DNA of 64,000 bases from Hymenobacter convexus (GTDB lineage Bacteria; Bacteroidota; Bacteroidia; Cytophagales; Hymenobacteraceae), in NCBI RefSeq assembly GCF_030580955.1, contig NZ_JAUQON010000001.1, forward strand, positions 830,193 to 894,192, given 5' to 3'. Position numbers and translations under genes: made by a program. A model generated the notes under the pieces. The model was given only the letters and a program-made list of their open reading frames with translations, was not told the DNA's origin and ran no database searches. Below are positions 16,631 to 25,927 of the stretch, in pieces; position 1 is the stretch's first letter; each line of letters opens with the position of its first letter.

Positions 16631-17299
16631 ATGAACACGAAACTGCTCGGCCTGCTGGCCGCCGCCTCGCTGGCTACCGCCGCCTGCCAACAGGACAAAA
16701 AAGTGGAAACCACCACCACGACCACTCCCGACGCCACGACGACCACGACTACCACTACGGTCGACACCGTGGCCCTGCACGACGACGCCCGCCGCATGGC
16801 CGCCCGCGTAGCCGAAGACCTCAAGCTGAGCGACCCGGCCGTGACCACGCGCATCGAGCGCACCTACTATACCCGCGGCCGCCGTCTCAACGAGCTCGAA
16901 ACGCAGTACGCCAACGACACCACCGGCCGCTACGCCGCCATCCGCCAGGCCAACGATATGGCCGATGAGCAAATCCGGACCGACCTCAACAACCCCGGCT
17001 ACTACAACACCTACTCCTCGAACCGCGCCAACTACGGCGACGGCCCCTACTCGCTGGCGCCCGTGGCCGTGACGACCACCACGACTTCGACGACCACGCG
17101 CACTGGCAGCGTGGGCCAAGGCTCGGGCGTGAAGAAGATTGACAACGAGAAAGACGGCGACCACAAAACCAAGTTCGAGAACGGCGCAAAAATCAAGCGC
17201 AGCGACGACGGCTCGGTAAAAATCAAGCGGGCCGACGGCACGAAAATCAAAATCGACGAAAACGGCAACCGCACCGTGAAAAAGGGCTTGTTCAAATAA
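16631..17299 (+). CDS. Thr-rich lipoprotein of unknown function
   Basis: A 222-residue protein with a lipobox (LATAAC, Cys at about 19). It is followed by QQDKKVE and two runs of Thr (residues 27-43, TTTTTTPDATTTTTTTT-like) that form an unstructured tether. A helical middle (ALHDDARRMAARVAEDLKLS, IERTYYTRGRRLNELETQY) resembles Spy/LTxxQ-like helical periplasmic proteins. A second Thr run lies at about 143-158, and the C-terminal repeat-like strands SDDGSVKIKRADGTKIKIDENGNRTVKK have alternating Lys pattern. No family is assigned. It ends with a strong terminator at 17313. Confidence 0.7.
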   Translation: MNTKLLGLLAAASLATAACQQDKKVETTTTTTPDATTTTTTTTVDTVALHDDARRMAARVAEDLKLSDPAVTTRIERTYYTRGRRLNELETQYANDTTGRYAAIRQANDMADEQIRTDLNNPGYYNTYSSNRANYGDGPYSLAPVAVTTTTTSTTTRTGSVGQGSGVKKIDNEKDGDHKTKFENGAKIKRSDDGSVKIKRADGTKIKIDENGNRTVKKGLFK

Positions 17300-17312
17300 G
17301 CCTTTGCTAAAG

Positions 17313-17350
17313 CAAAAAAGCCCGCTCCTGGCCAGGAGCGGGCTTTTTTG
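17313..17350. terminator. Bidirectional intrinsic terminator
   Basis: A perfect 19-bp palindrome without loop bases (CAAAAAAGCCCGCTCCTGG then its complement) ends in TTTTTTG and lies between convergent genes. Confidence 0.93.
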
Positions 17351-17361
17351 TTGGGAAAACT

Positions 17362-18564
17362 CTACCAGTGCAACGACCACGAGGCGCCGGTGAACGGGCC
17401 GTAGTTGTAGGGCGAAAAGTGTCCCTGCCGAAACCATGGTTTCGGCTTGCGCGGCGGGGCCATGCCGGTGCCGTGGGCGGCGGCGCCGTCGGGCGCGGTT
17501 TCGACGCGGGTGCGGCCGTTGCGGACGGCAATTTTGGCGAAGGCGTAGCCGATGGCGATGCCGATGGGGTAGTCCGAGGCCCAGTGTACGCCGTTATTGA
17601 GCATGGAATAGCCCAGCAGGCCCATCAGCGAGTAGCCCACGGGGCGAATGAAGCGGTATTCGGGGTAGTTGTCGGCGATGACCGTGACGGTGGCCATGGC
17701 CGTGGCCAGGTGGCCGGTGGGGAAGGCGTCGTAGTTGGGCACGAAGCTCTGGTAGCGGCTGTAGGACGGAAACAGATGCCACTCGCCGCGGTCCTGGGTG
17801 GCCACGTAGGGGCTCTGGCGGCCGGTGAGGCGCTTGAGCGTCTGGATGACGAGGCCGGTGCTGAGAATGGCCTCACCAAGCTGGCTGGAGGTTTGCAGGG
17901 CGCGGTTGTCCTTCTTGATGCCGCCGTAAATCCAGAAGCTGCTGGCCACGGTGAGGTGCGTCCAGCCATCGCCAAGGAAGTAGAACGTGCTGTTGAGGTT
18001 ATCGGGTACGTTGAACTCGAAGGGCAGGTTGGCCGAACCCACGCGGAAGGGGATATAGACCAGGGTTTTCTGGGTGCTGGCCGCTTTCAGGCCAATGAAC
18101 CGGCCGAAATCCTGGCTCCAGTCGATGATGGCCTGGTCGGCCACCCACAGCGCCACCGAGGCCGTGGCTAGGCCGATGAACGTCTCCTTGTTTTCCTTGC
18201 GGAAAATGTAGCCGGGCGCCTGGCCCAGGTCGCGCGGGATGTGCAGGAGCCAGCGAAACGGCTTGGTGTTTTCGTAGTGCCACATCACACCGGGCGCCAC
18301 GGTGTAGTCGCTGATGCGGCCATCGGCGCCGCGCGGGTGGATGTGCACCAGCGAGTCAGAAACGGCCGTTTTGGCGGAGCCGGGGCGGGTTTGGGTGGTG
18401 TCGGAAGCTGTTGGAAGTGCCAACGAGTCGGCAGCGAGGCCGGTAGAATCTGAGGCAACAGGGGTGAAATTAGCAGTGTGAGCGGAGCTACTGGCGGCAA
18501 AACTCAAACTAAAAAACAGCGCAACGAATAGCCGCAGGGCGCGGCGAGGGTAATAAGAGTTCAC
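17362..18564 (-). CDS. PAP2 superfamily phosphatase
   Basis: A 400-residue protein with a signal peptide (LRLFVALFFSLSFAASSSA). A Ser/Thr/Pro-rich linker follows, then a membrane-proximal segment and the PAP2 core in the C-terminal half. The three phosphatase motifs are KRLTGRQSPY (motif 1, KxxxxRxxP-like), PTGHLATAMA (motif 2, PSGH variant) and HWASDYPIGIAIGY (motif 3, HxxxD). Family members dephosphorylate lipid phosphates such as undecaprenyl pyrophosphate or PGP. The long N-terminal extracytoplasmic part is usual for Bacteroidota members. Its 5' end is divergent from the aldehyde dehydrogenase gene across a family A repeat. Confidence 0.85.
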   Translation of the reverse strand: MNSYYPRRALRLFVALFFSLSFAASSSAHTANFTPVASDSTGLAADSLALPTASDTTQTRPGSAKTAVSDSLVHIHPRGADGRISDYTVAPGVMWHYENTKPFRWLLHIPRDLGQAPGYIFRKENKETFIGLATASVALWVADQAIIDWSQDFGRFIGLKAASTQKTLVYIPFRVGSANLPFEFNVPDNLNSTFYFLGDGWTHLTVASSFWIYGGIKKDNRALQTSSQLGEAILSTGLVIQTLKRLTGRQSPYVATQDRGEWHLFPSYSRYQSFVPNYDAFPTGHLATAMATVTVIADNYPEYRFIRPVGYSLMGLLGYSMLNNGVHWASDYPIGIAIGYAFAKIAVRNGRTRVETAPDGAAAHGTGMAPPRKPKPWFRQGHFSPYNYGPFTGASWSLHW

Positions 18565-18952
18565 GAAAAAAGGAATAGCTAATAACGCGGTGCGGCCTCG
18601 CGGCAGGGGTGGGGCGAGGGGGCACCAAATGGGAAAACAGGCAAGCCGTGGCTCGCATAACGGACCACAAAGGTAACACCGGCGTCACGTTGGGCTAACC
18701 ACCGGGGCACCGGCTTGCGCTGACGAATGGCGTGGCAGAATATTTTAGGCAAGCCGCGTATCTTTCTGCGAGCCCCGGCCGGCGTCGCAACAACGACGCT
18801 ACTTAGCAAGCCATGAGGCCGTCATGCTGAGCGCAGTCGAAGCATCTCTACCGCAGTAGTAATCATTTACTTTCTCGGTAGAGATGCTTCGACTGCGCTC
18901 AGCATGACGTTTAGGAAGCGTTTTAATCTGTTTCTCTTAATTCACCCACCCA
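18565..18952. other. Divergent intergenic region
   Basis: It contains a family A repeat (18821-18908) and otherwise no gene that I can support; the 76-codon leftward frame at 18579-18809 has no recognisable features. Promoters for the PAP2 and aldehyde dehydrogenase genes must lie here. Confidence 0.5.
18821..18908. repeat. Family A inverted repeat, copy 5
   Basis: Arms GTCATGCTGAGCGCAGTCGA / TCGACTGCGCTCAGCATGAC are a perfect pair, then GCATCTCTACCG / CGGTAGAGATGC. The arm sequence is identical to copy 1; the loop (AGTAGTAATCATTTAC) differs. Confidence 0.92.
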
Positions 18953-20419
18953 ATGTCTGAAACTGCTGCCGCGCCCCTGGAGGGCTTTGTTTCACCCACC
19001 ACGGCCGTGGCGGCCAATCGGTACGGGGCAGCCTTTGAGGCTCTGTGCCAGCGTACGCCGGCCCTGCGCCAGGAGGACGTGGCCGCCCGCCGGGCCCGCC
19101 TGCAAAAGCTCAGCAACTGGCTGCACGCCCACCGGACCGATATCCAGCAGGCCTTGCTGGCCGATTTCCGCAAGCCCGCCGCCGAAACCGACCTCACCGA
19201 AATCTGGACCTCACTGGTCGAACTTAAGCACACGATGAGCCACCTGAAAAAGTGGATGGCGCCGCGCCGGGTGGCCGCTCCCATGGCCCTGCTGGGCACC
19301 CGCGCCTGGGTGCAGGTCGAGCCCAAGGGCGTGGTGCTGATTATTTCGCCCTGGAACTACCCGTTTTACCTAGCGGTAGGCCCGCTAATTTCGGCCATTG
19401 CCGCCGGCAACGCCGTGGTGATAAAGCCGGCCGAGCAGACGCCCGCCACCGCCGCGCTGCTGCAAAAGCTGTGCGAAGAGTTGTTTCGGTCTGATGAGGT
19501 GCTGCTGCTGCAAGGCGACAAGGAAGTGGCCACTGAGCTGCTAAAGCTGCCCTGGGACCATATTTTCTTCACCGGCAGCCCCGAGGTAGGCAAGATTGTG
19601 ATGCGCGCCGCCGCCGAGCACCTCTCGGGCCTCACCCTGGAGCTGGGCGGCAAAAACCCGGCCGTGGTGGACGAAACCGCCAACCTGCGCGACGCGGCCG
19701 AGAAAATTGTGTGGGGCAAATTCCTCAACAACGGTCAAACCTGCGTGGCCCCCGACTACCTGCTGGTGCAGGAAAGCGTGCAGCCCGCGCTGCTGCGGGA
19801 GCTCACCGCCGCCATCCAGCGGGCCTACAACCCCGCCGGGGCCGGCATCGAGCGCTCCGAGTCGCTGGCCCGCATCGTGAACCAGCACCACTTTGCCCGC
19901 CTCGCCGGCCTGCTCGAAGATGCCCAGACCCGGGGTGCCACCGTGGCCGCCGGCGGCACCGTCGATGCCCTGCAGAACTACATCGAGCCCACCATTCTGA
20001 CCAACGTGCCGGCCAGCGCCCGCGTGCTGGAAGAAGAAATCTTCGGCCCGCTGCTGCCCGTGCTTACCTTCAAAACCCTGCCCGAAACCACGGCTTACAT
20101 CAACGCCCGCCTCAAGCCGCTGGCGCAGTATGTTTTCAGCACCAATGCTGAAAACCGCCGTTACCTGCTCGAAAACGTGTCGGCCGGCGGCGCGGGCGTG
20201 AACGAAACGGTGCTGCACTTTGCCCACCCCGAGCTGCCCACCGGCGGCGTGGGCAACTCCGGCCTCGGCAAGGCACACGGGCACTCCGGTTTCCTGGCTT
20301 TCAGCAATGAAAAGGGCGTGCTGCGGCAGCGCGTGGGCTTCACCGGCATCAAGGCCATGTACCCGCCCTACACCAGCCGGGTGCAGAAGCTGATTGGGCT
20401 GCTGGTGAAGTATCTGTAG
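18953..20419 (+). CDS. Aldehyde dehydrogenase, class-3-like
   Basis: A 488-residue NAD(P)-dependent aldehyde dehydrogenase of the ALDH3-like group. Short N-terminus and extended C-terminus (YTSRVQKLIGLLVKYL, a membrane-anchor-like end) are class-3 features. Visible motifs are NAD-binding PWNYPFYLAVGPLISAIAAG, IKPAEQTPATA, FFTGSPEVGKIVM, the general base Glu in LTLELGGKNP, the nucleophile Cys in NNGQTCVAPDY, EEEIFGPLLPV and ELPTGGVGNSGLGKAHG near the C-terminus. It oxidises medium to long-chain or aromatic aldehydes to acids. It appears monocistronic, followed 57 bases later by an unrelated lipoprotein gene. Confidence 0.95.
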   Translation: MSETAAAPLEGFVSPTTAVAANRYGAAFEALCQRTPALRQEDVAARRARLQKLSNWLHAHRTDIQQALLADFRKPAAETDLTEIWTSLVELKHTMSHLKKWMAPRRVAAPMALLGTRAWVQVEPKGVVLIISPWNYPFYLAVGPLISAIAAGNAVVIKPAEQTPATAALLQKLCEELFRSDEVLLLQGDKEVATELLKLPWDHIFFTGSPEVGKIVMRAAAEHLSGLTLELGGKNPAVVDETANLRDAAEKIVWGKFLNNGQTCVAPDYLLVQESVQPALLRELTAAIQRAYNPAGAGIERSESLARIVNQHHFARLAGLLEDAQTRGATVAAGGTVDALQNYIEPTILTNVPASARVLEEEIFGPLLPVLTFKTLPETTAYINARLKPLAQYVFSTNAENRRYLLENVSAGGAGVNETVLHFAHPELPTGGVGNSGLGKAHGHSGFLAFSNEKGVLRQRVGFTGIKAMYPPYTSRVQKLIGLLVKYL

Positions 20420-20475
20420 CCGTTGAACTGGGGGCGAAGGGGGTTACTTTTCAGGCTGAAGCCGCATGAAAGCCC

Positions 20476-21162
20476 ATGACGACCACACAACGATTGCGCG
20501 GCTGGTGCCTGGGGGCCGCTGGCCTGCTGCTCACGGCCTGCGACGACGGCCTGGAGGTGCGCTTCGCGCAGCCATTTCTGGCGGAGGTGGCCGATATGGC
20601 GGCTTTTCCGGTCCGGCACCAGGGCGTGTACACCGCCGCCGATTCGGGCAAGTCGCTGTGCGTCGGTCGCACGGCGGTGTGGCGGCAGGAGTTGCAGCAG
20701 GTGCTGGCCAGTCGTCGGGAAGTCGATTCTCTCCTGCTTCATCATTTGCGGGCTGATACCACGTACGCGCAAGGCGGGCACCTGCACTACGTGCACCTGC
20801 TGAGCCGCGACTCGGTGCGCGACAGCTGGCTGTGGACCGATACGGTTTTCACGCTCGCGGGCCCGGGACCGGGCGTGCTGCGCCGGTTTCAGGGCCGCTA
20901 CTACCTCAACACGCCCAACGACAACAGGGACAAATGGTACGTGCAGCGCCTCGAAATCGAGGGTCCGGGCCTGCGCTGGCAAACCTTCGGCACCGATACC
21001 CTGCGCCTGCTGGCCCTAGACCCGGCCACCGTATACTACCACCGCGAAAATGGCCGCCTGACTTCCTTTCAACTTATGCCCGCCACCGCCCAGCAAACGC
21101 GCCGCCTGGGCCGCTACGACGGCCTCTGGGATACCCAGGAGGCATACCGCCGCCGCCATTAG
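20476..21162 (+). CDS. Lipoprotein of unknown function
   Basis: A 228-residue protein with a lipobox (LLLTAC, Cys at about 22). I recognise no family. The chain is beta-rich with many aromatic residues: SLCVGRTAVWRQELQQV, GPGVLRRFQGRYYLNTPNDNRDKWYVQRLEI. The latter contains GRYYLN and WYVQRLE blocks, resembling the LolA/heparinase-lyase-like outer lipoprotein sheets of other Bacteroidota. It is probably anchored to the outer membrane or inner membrane facing the periplasm. Confidence 0.6.
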   Translation: MTTTQRLRGWCLGAAGLLLTACDDGLEVRFAQPFLAEVADMAAFPVRHQGVYTAADSGKSLCVGRTAVWRQELQQVLASRREVDSLLLHHLRADTTYAQGGHLHYVHLLSRDSVRDSWLWTDTVFTLAGPGPGVLRRFQGRYYLNTPNDNRDKWYVQRLEIEGPGLRWQTFGTDTLRLLALDPATVYYHRENGRLTSFQLMPATAQQTRRLGRYDGLWDTQEAYRRRH

Positions 21163-21170
21163 CTCCTGTG

Positions 21171-21575
21171 TTACTTCTGCCGCTGCTGCATCTCAGCCGC
21201 TATTTTCTGCTGCGTGGCTTTGGTTTGAAGGAGTTTAAACTTCTCGGGGCCAACGACGGCGCGCAGTTCTTTTTGGGAGTTGATGTTGATGCGTTTCAGC
21301 TCGGCCAGGAGCTGCGGCGATTTGGCGGGCAGCTTTTCCTTGGCAGCGTTGGATTGGGTGAGCGTGCCGTTGAGGATGGTGCGGACGCGGCCGGTTTGGT
21401 CGGGGGTGAGCTTGAGCTCGGTGCCCATCACGTCGGCTAGGTCGCGGGCGGCGGTAGGCGGCGCCGGCGAGTCGGCGGTGCGCACGGTTTCAACCACCGG
21501 GGCGGGCTTGTCGCGGCGAAAGATGGAACAGCTGGCCAGAAAGGGCAGCAGGAGCAGGGCGTAGCGGGTTTTCAT
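21171..21575 (-). CDS. Small lipoprotein with LTPDQ helical motif
   Basis: A 134-residue protein with a lipobox (FLASC, Cys at 16). The mature part is helical, with LKLTPDQTGRVRTILNGTLTQSN, then ELKRININSQKELRAVVGPEKFKLL. The LTPDQ followed by a second helix pair ending GPEKFKLL is the pattern of the LTXXQ/Spy-like periplasmic helical family (chaperone or metal-stress proteins); similarity here is short. Next to it lies another small lipoprotein with a comparable LTPKQRRHL motif. Leftward; the end is 9 bases from the convergent lipoprotein gene. Confidence 0.65.
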   Translation of the reverse strand: MKTRYALLLLPFLASCSIFRRDKPAPVVETVRTADSPAPPTAARDLADVMGTELKLTPDQTGRVRTILNGTLTQSNAAKEKLPAKSPQLLAELKRININSQKELRAVVGPEKFKLLQTKATQQKIAAEMQQRQK

Positions 21576-21634
21576 GAAATAAGCGGGTAAGAATTTGCTT
21601 TACGCAGAAGCAGGGTTGCGGGGCTATCCAGCGG

Positions 21635-22009
21635 TTAATTCCCGTTGATATGACCGGGCGAGATTCCCAGCCGACGCGCTATTTTGGCCCGGTTCTGGCG
21701 CAGGTGCCGGCGCTGCTTAGGCGTTAGAAAACCAGCGAGTTGGATTGCTGTACTTGCCTTGATGCGTTTGATTTCTTCCCGTTGCTCAGCCGGCTGACTG
21801 GCATATTTTTGGGTAGCTTCCTGGCACAACTCCTGTTCCAGTTGGAGGGCTGCGCGCAGGCGTGTGAGCTGGTCGGGCTTTATCTCACCTCCCAATAATT
21901 GATAGGCAGTGCGTTGGGTAAGCATTTTCTCCACCTGCGCGCAGTTGCCAAACAGCAGCACGGCCAGTAGCGGCAGCAACAGCAGATAGGGCAGGGCCAG
22001 GCGTTTCAT
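21635..22009 (-). CDS. Small lipoprotein-like helical protein
   Basis: Start at 22009 (MKRLALPYLLLLPLLAVLLF); the upstream in-frame ATG at 22021 overlaps the promoter element. The 124-residue protein has a lipobox-like LFGNC, then long amphipathic helices (LTRLRAALQLEQELCQEA, AEQREEIKRIKASTAIQLAGFLTPKQRRHL). The FLTPKQ block resembles the LTPDQ of the neighbour, so both may be distant LTXXQ-type relatives. Function unknown. Confidence 0.6.
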   Translation of the reverse strand: MKRLALPYLLLLPLLAVLLFGNCAQVEKMLTQRTAYQLLGGEIKPDQLTRLRAALQLEQELCQEATQKYASQPAEQREEIKRIKASTAIQLAGFLTPKQRRHLRQNRAKIARRLGISPGHINGN

Positions 22010-22014
22010 TACCC

Positions 22015-22022
22015 CAAACATA
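22015..22022 (-). promoter_or_regulatory. Consensus -7 promoter element (TATGTTTG), leaderless context
   Basis: On the minus strand TATGTTTG matches TAnnTTTG and ends 5 bases before the ATG at 22009. It supports the shorter start for the small lipoprotein. Confidence 0.6.
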
Positions 22023-22043
22023 CCACGCCGTGAGCTGATTGGC

Positions 22044-23660
22044 TCAGCGCCGAAACACCGTCAGAATCGGCATTCCATCTACCCAAATATGATGCACCGG
22101 CGTGCCAAACCGGGCCTCGTAGGGCCAGGGGTGCCAGCGGTAGATGCCCAGAAAATACCGGGCCTGGGCGTGGGGCACAAAGCGCAGCCGGGCACTGGCC
22201 GTCGTGGGCAGCAGCAGGGCGTTGTTGTGCAGCACATCGCGCTGCGTGAGCGTGTCGCTGATGGCCACGGTGGCGCTGGCATCGTGGGCCAGCACCCAGC
22301 TCAAGCCCTGCCGGGCCGAGATGCCCCAGTAGTCGCGCTCGAACAGCTGGGCCGCCACCGGACCGGGCAGAAAACTGAAGTACACGTACTGATGTGGGTG
22401 GTCGTGCACTTGCCGGTAGGCCGTGTGGGCTACGCCCAGCGCCAGCAGCACGCCCGCCGCCGTGCCCAGCCGCCGCCACGCCGAAGTCGCCGGAGCCGCC
22501 CGCCAGACGTGCACGCCCGCCCGCAGCCCCCGCATCGCCAGCAGCAAAAAGGCCGGATAAATGAAGTAAACGTGCCGCCAGCCGTCGTACACGACCGAAT
22601 TCAGGGCCACGATGAGCACCAGCGGCCCCACGCACCAGGCCCCGAAAAGCAGGTCGCGCCGGCCGGCTGTGCGGCGCAGCAGCGCCAGCGGCCGTTGCAC
22701 CAAGTCGCGCATCACCCCAGCCGCCCCGGCCACAAACAGCACCGAATAGGCCACGGGCGTGGTGGCCAGCAGCCACACCGGCAGGTAGTGCCACGGCAAC
22801 TCCCGGCACGAGCGCAGCTGGCCCAGGTAAAACACCCGCATGGTTTGGCGGAAGTAGCGGAAGTTGCCGAAGCACTCCCACAGCCGCGCCACCGGCGCCT
22901 CCCACAGGTAGGGCCAGAACACCACCACCAGCGCCATGGTGGCCACGCCGCACAGCGCCAGCGCCCGCAGCAGCGCCATCCGGCGCAGGGGCCGCGCCCA
23001 CATCTCCAGCGCTACAAAAGCGGCCGTGAGCACCGGCAGCAGCAGGCCCATAATGCGCACATCAGTAGCCAGGGCCATCACCAACGCGTGTAGCACGGCC
23101 CGCCCCGCCGTGGGCCGGCGCAGCAGCCGCGTGAGCGTGAACCCGCCCAGCACGAACAGGTTCATGAAGACCAAATCCTTGTGGTTGTAAAACGCCTCAG
23201 CAAAAATCCGGGGCGAGAGCACCAGCGCCGCCGCGCCCACCAGCCCCCAGCGCCAGCTGCCAAACCGCTCGGTGCCCAGCCGGAACAGCGCCCATGCCCC
23301 CAGCACAAACGTGGCAAAAACCAGGAAATGCCGCATCCAGTAAGCGCCCGGCAAGTCATCAGGGTAAAAAACTTCTTCCAGCGCCGCCAGGAGTAGGGTG
23401 AAGGCCACGCCATGGTCGGCCTCGCGGTAGGTGCGCAGCGCGGGCAAGTGGGCCAGGTGCTCGCGGGCCAGCAGACTGGGGGCCAGGCGCTGGGCCACAT
23501 AGCGCAGGCTGATGTAGCCGCCCTCGCGGTCGGTGGGCTCGTCCCAGCCCATGCCGTAGCTGCTGGTGAGGAACAGGCCCAGCAGCAACAAGCCGCCAAA
23601 AAACAAAGTTGTAATCAGCCGGCGCGGGGCGCGGAAATTCTCAGATAGTAGTCGCAGCAT
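22044..23660 (-). CDS. GT39/ArnT-like multi-span glycosyltransferase
   Basis: A 538-residue membrane protein with about ten to twelve spans. After the first span comes the exposed loop SSYGMGWDEPTDREGGY, in which the Asp-Glu pair is the catalytic signature of GT-C glycosyltransferases (GT39/ArnT/PMT). The middle carries VMALATDVRIMGLLLPV and VVFWPYLWEAP, also typical of this superfamily. The C-terminal soluble part begins after GVAHTAYRQVHDHPHQYVYFSF. It would use a lipid-linked sugar at the outer face of the inner membrane. Its start overlaps the 3' end of the GMC oxidoreductase gene by 20 bases, so the two are translationally coupled. Confidence 0.8.
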   Translation of the reverse strand: MLRLLSENFRAPRRLITTLFFGGLLLLGLFLTSSYGMGWDEPTDREGGYISLRYVAQRLAPSLLAREHLAHLPALRTYREADHGVAFTLLLAALEEVFYPDDLPGAYWMRHFLVFATFVLGAWALFRLGTERFGSWRWGLVGAAALVLSPRIFAEAFYNHKDLVFMNLFVLGGFTLTRLLRRPTAGRAVLHALVMALATDVRIMGLLLPVLTAAFVALEMWARPLRRMALLRALALCGVATMALVVVFWPYLWEAPVARLWECFGNFRYFRQTMRVFYLGQLRSCRELPWHYLPVWLLATTPVAYSVLFVAGAAGVMRDLVQRPLALLRRTAGRRDLLFGAWCVGPLVLIVALNSVVYDGWRHVYFIYPAFLLLAMRGLRAGVHVWRAAPATSAWRRLGTAAGVLLALGVAHTAYRQVHDHPHQYVYFSFLPGPVAAQLFERDYWGISARQGLSWVLAHDASATVAISDTLTQRDVLHNNALLLPTTASARLRFVPHAQARYFLGIYRWHPWPYEARFGTPVHHIWVDGMPILTVFRR

Positions 23661-25680
23661 GGTGGCCCAAAGTCGAGGCCAAAGGTAGCGGGCGGCGGGA
23701 GGGGATTTCCGTCGTCTTCATGCCTTGTGCCGTGAAGTGGGCCAGCGCCATGATGGTGAGCATGGGGTTCACGCCGCTGCAGGCGGGGAAGGCCGAGCCA
23801 TCGGCCACGAAGAGGTTTTGCACTTCCACCGTCTCGCCGTTGAGCTTGAGCGGGTGGGTGGCGGCGTCGCCGCCCATGCGGCAGGTGCTCATCTGGTGGG
23901 CGCTGTAGAGGCCGAACTGGTTGGGCTTCCAGCTCAGGTGCGGCAGCTTGTCGAGCACTTCGGGGTTGAGCAGCACGCCGTCTTTGGCCTCCAGCGTGGG
24001 CAGCGTGCCGTGGGGCAGATATACTTTCTCGGCCCCGGCGGCAATGTGGATTTGCGCCGCGGCGCGCACGCCTTCGAGCATGTTGGCGCGGTCGAAATCC
24101 GACAGCACGTAGTCAATCAGCGGCGCGCCATTTTTATCGATGCTCACCCGTCCGCCGTCGCGGTCGCGGGTGAGGACGATGAAGGAACCCAGGTGGCTGG
24201 CGTCGCGCAGCAGCTCGTGGTGCTGCCGGCCCGAGCGCCAGGGCAGCACCATGCTTAGTAGGCCGGGGTGGGTGGGGGGCGTTTCGAGCTTGGCGCCGAA
24301 GTTGGTGCCGTGCAATTGCGTGTAGGTATCGTTCACCACGCTCATGCTGGGGCCGTGCCAGGAGTTCATGGCCTGCGGGTAGCGGGCGCCCACCACCACC
24401 GTGGGGTGCAGGTGCAGGTGGCGGCCCAGGTGCGGGTGCTTCAGGCCGGAGCGCAGCAGCAGCGCAGGCGTCTGGATGGCGCCGCCGGTCACCACCACGC
24501 GCTTGGCTCGCACCGTGATGGGAATTTGCTGGCCGTCGGCAGTAGTGTACACGGCCTCGGCGCCGGTAGCGCGGCCCTGGCTGATGGTGACTCTGTCAAC
24601 TTTGGTATCGGCCAGAATGCGGGCGCCGTGCTCGAAAGCGGTGAGCAGATACGTGTTCAACGTGCCCTGCTTGATGCCGTGGGCATCGCCCAGCGTGGTG
24701 TAGCCCAGGCTACGAAAGTGGCTGTCGGAATCGGTCAGGCCCTTTTCGTTGCGCGGAATCAGCTTCACCTCCTGGCCGAGCTTGGTGGAGCCGTCCCACA
24801 AGGCTTGGTTCTGGCCGTTGTGGCGGGTATAGTTGGTGTTCACGCCGATGGTGCGGGCCACGGCGTTTAGGCTTTCCTTAAACTCCAGGGTGGTGAAGTG
24901 GGGAGCGGCGTGCTCGCGGGCCCATTCCTGCAGCACGTAATCGGGGGTGCGGAAGGCGCCGGCCCAGTTCACGGTGGTGCCGCCGCCCAGGCAGGCCCCG
25001 GCCAGGATGCCGATGCTGCCGTCCTGGGTGCAGAGGGTGCCTTTGGCGTCGTAGAGCTTGCCCAGCATGTCCACCTCGCGCTGGGTAAAGTCGCAGCCGT
25101 GGCAGTAGGGGCCTTTTTCGATGACCAACACATCGAAGCCGGCCTCGGCCAACTCGCCGGCTACCACGCCGCCGCCCGCGCCGCTGCCAATCACCAGCAC
25201 ATCGCACTCGTACGTAGTGGCATCGGTCGGCTTAAGGGTGCGAATGGGCTTAGGCGAATCCACCGGCTTCTCGTCGGGGCCGGGGTAGCCGAGGCGTCCC
25301 CAGACGGCCGGCACCTCCGCCATGCTGCCGCCGTAGTACAGCAGCGTGCACAGCTTGCGCAGCGCCTGAAAGCCCTTGCGCAGCTGCGGCACGTTGCTGG
25401 CGGCCCAGCTTTGCAGCAGCTGCTCACGGTGCGCCGCATCGAGCTTGCGGAAGGGCTTGAGCGGCCCGAACCACGTCAAACCCAGCAGCGGCTTCTCTAA
25501 CAAATCAAGCAACTGGCCGAACTCATTCTGCGCGCCCTCAGGCTGCTCCCGGATGGCCGCTTCCAGCTTCTCCAGGTTCACGCCGGCCGCGCCGGGCGGG
25601 CTGCCGTCGGGCAGGGCGGGAATAAAGGTGTCGGCGAGGGCCTGGAGGAGGAGCGAGCGGGCGGGCGTGAGCGAAAACAT
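23641..25680 (-). CDS. GMC oxidoreductase (long-chain alcohol oxidase-like)
   Basis: A 679-residue FAD protein. The first 170 residues are helical (MFSLTPARSLLLQALADTFI, KLEAAIREQPEGAQNEFGQL), as in the gluconate-dehydrogenase subunit 3-like/long-chain alcohol oxidase N-terminus. The FAD motif VLVIGSGAGGGVVAGELAEA follows at about 183-203. Then come GACLGGGTTVNWAGAFRTP and VVVTGGAIQTPALLLRSGL, and the C-terminal STCRMGG, NLFVADGSAFPACSGVNPM with the catalytic His in HQMST-like and AHFTAQ contexts. No Sec signal is clear. The substrate is probably a fatty or cyclic alcohol; not determinable. Coupled to the GT39-like gene downstream. Confidence 0.88.
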   Translation of the reverse strand: MFSLTPARSLLLQALADTFIPALPDGSPPGAAGVNLEKLEAAIREQPEGAQNEFGQLLDLLEKPLLGLTWFGPLKPFRKLDAAHREQLLQSWAASNVPQLRKGFQALRKLCTLLYYGGSMAEVPAVWGRLGYPGPDEKPVDSPKPIRTLKPTDATTYECDVLVIGSGAGGGVVAGELAEAGFDVLVIEKGPYCHGCDFTQREVDMLGKLYDAKGTLCTQDGSIGILAGACLGGGTTVNWAGAFRTPDYVLQEWAREHAAPHFTTLEFKESLNAVARTIGVNTNYTRHNGQNQALWDGSTKLGQEVKLIPRNEKGLTDSDSHFRSLGYTTLGDAHGIKQGTLNTYLLTAFEHGARILADTKVDRVTISQGRATGAEAVYTTADGQQIPITVRAKRVVVTGGAIQTPALLLRSGLKHPHLGRHLHLHPTVVVGARYPQAMNSWHGPSMSVVNDTYTQLHGTNFGAKLETPPTHPGLLSMVLPWRSGRQHHELLRDASHLGSFIVLTRDRDGGRVSIDKNGAPLIDYVLSDFDRANMLEGVRAAAQIHIAAGAEKVYLPHGTLPTLEAKDGVLLNPEVLDKLPHLSWKPNQFGLYSAHQMSTCRMGGDAATHPLKLNGETVEVQNLFVADGSAFPACSGVNPMLTIMALAHFTAQGMKTTEIPSRRPLPLASTLGHHAATTI

Positions 25681-25785
25681 GCGGCGGGAATTTTGGATGG
25701 TAAAAGGTAGGGAATTTTCCGCAATATGTTAGGCGTGCCGAGTAGTTTTTCAGGTAAGAACGGCGTTGTAACAATAAAAAAGCAC

Positions 25786-25884
25786 GTCATGCTGAGCGCC
25801 GCCGAAGCATCTCTACCGCGCAACTAATTCCAATCGATAGGAATAGTGTTGCGGTAGAGATGCTTCGGCGGCGCTCAGCATGAC
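25786..25884. repeat. Family A inverted repeat, copy 6
   Basis: Arms GTCATGCTGAGCGCCGCCGA / TCGGCGGCGCTCAGCATGAC. The CCGCC in the left arm differs from all other copies and is matched by GGCGG in the right arm. It lies between divergent genes, and its loop is closely related to copy 12. Confidence 0.92.
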
Positions 25885-25927
25885 GTTCTGCCGGCGAACT
25901 TTGCCTTCCCTAATTCACCCGCATACC

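Noticed and set aside
18579..18809. 76-codon leftward frame upstream of the PAP2 gene
   Set aside because: No signal, domain or upstream element; composition is typical of non-coding GC-rich spacer.
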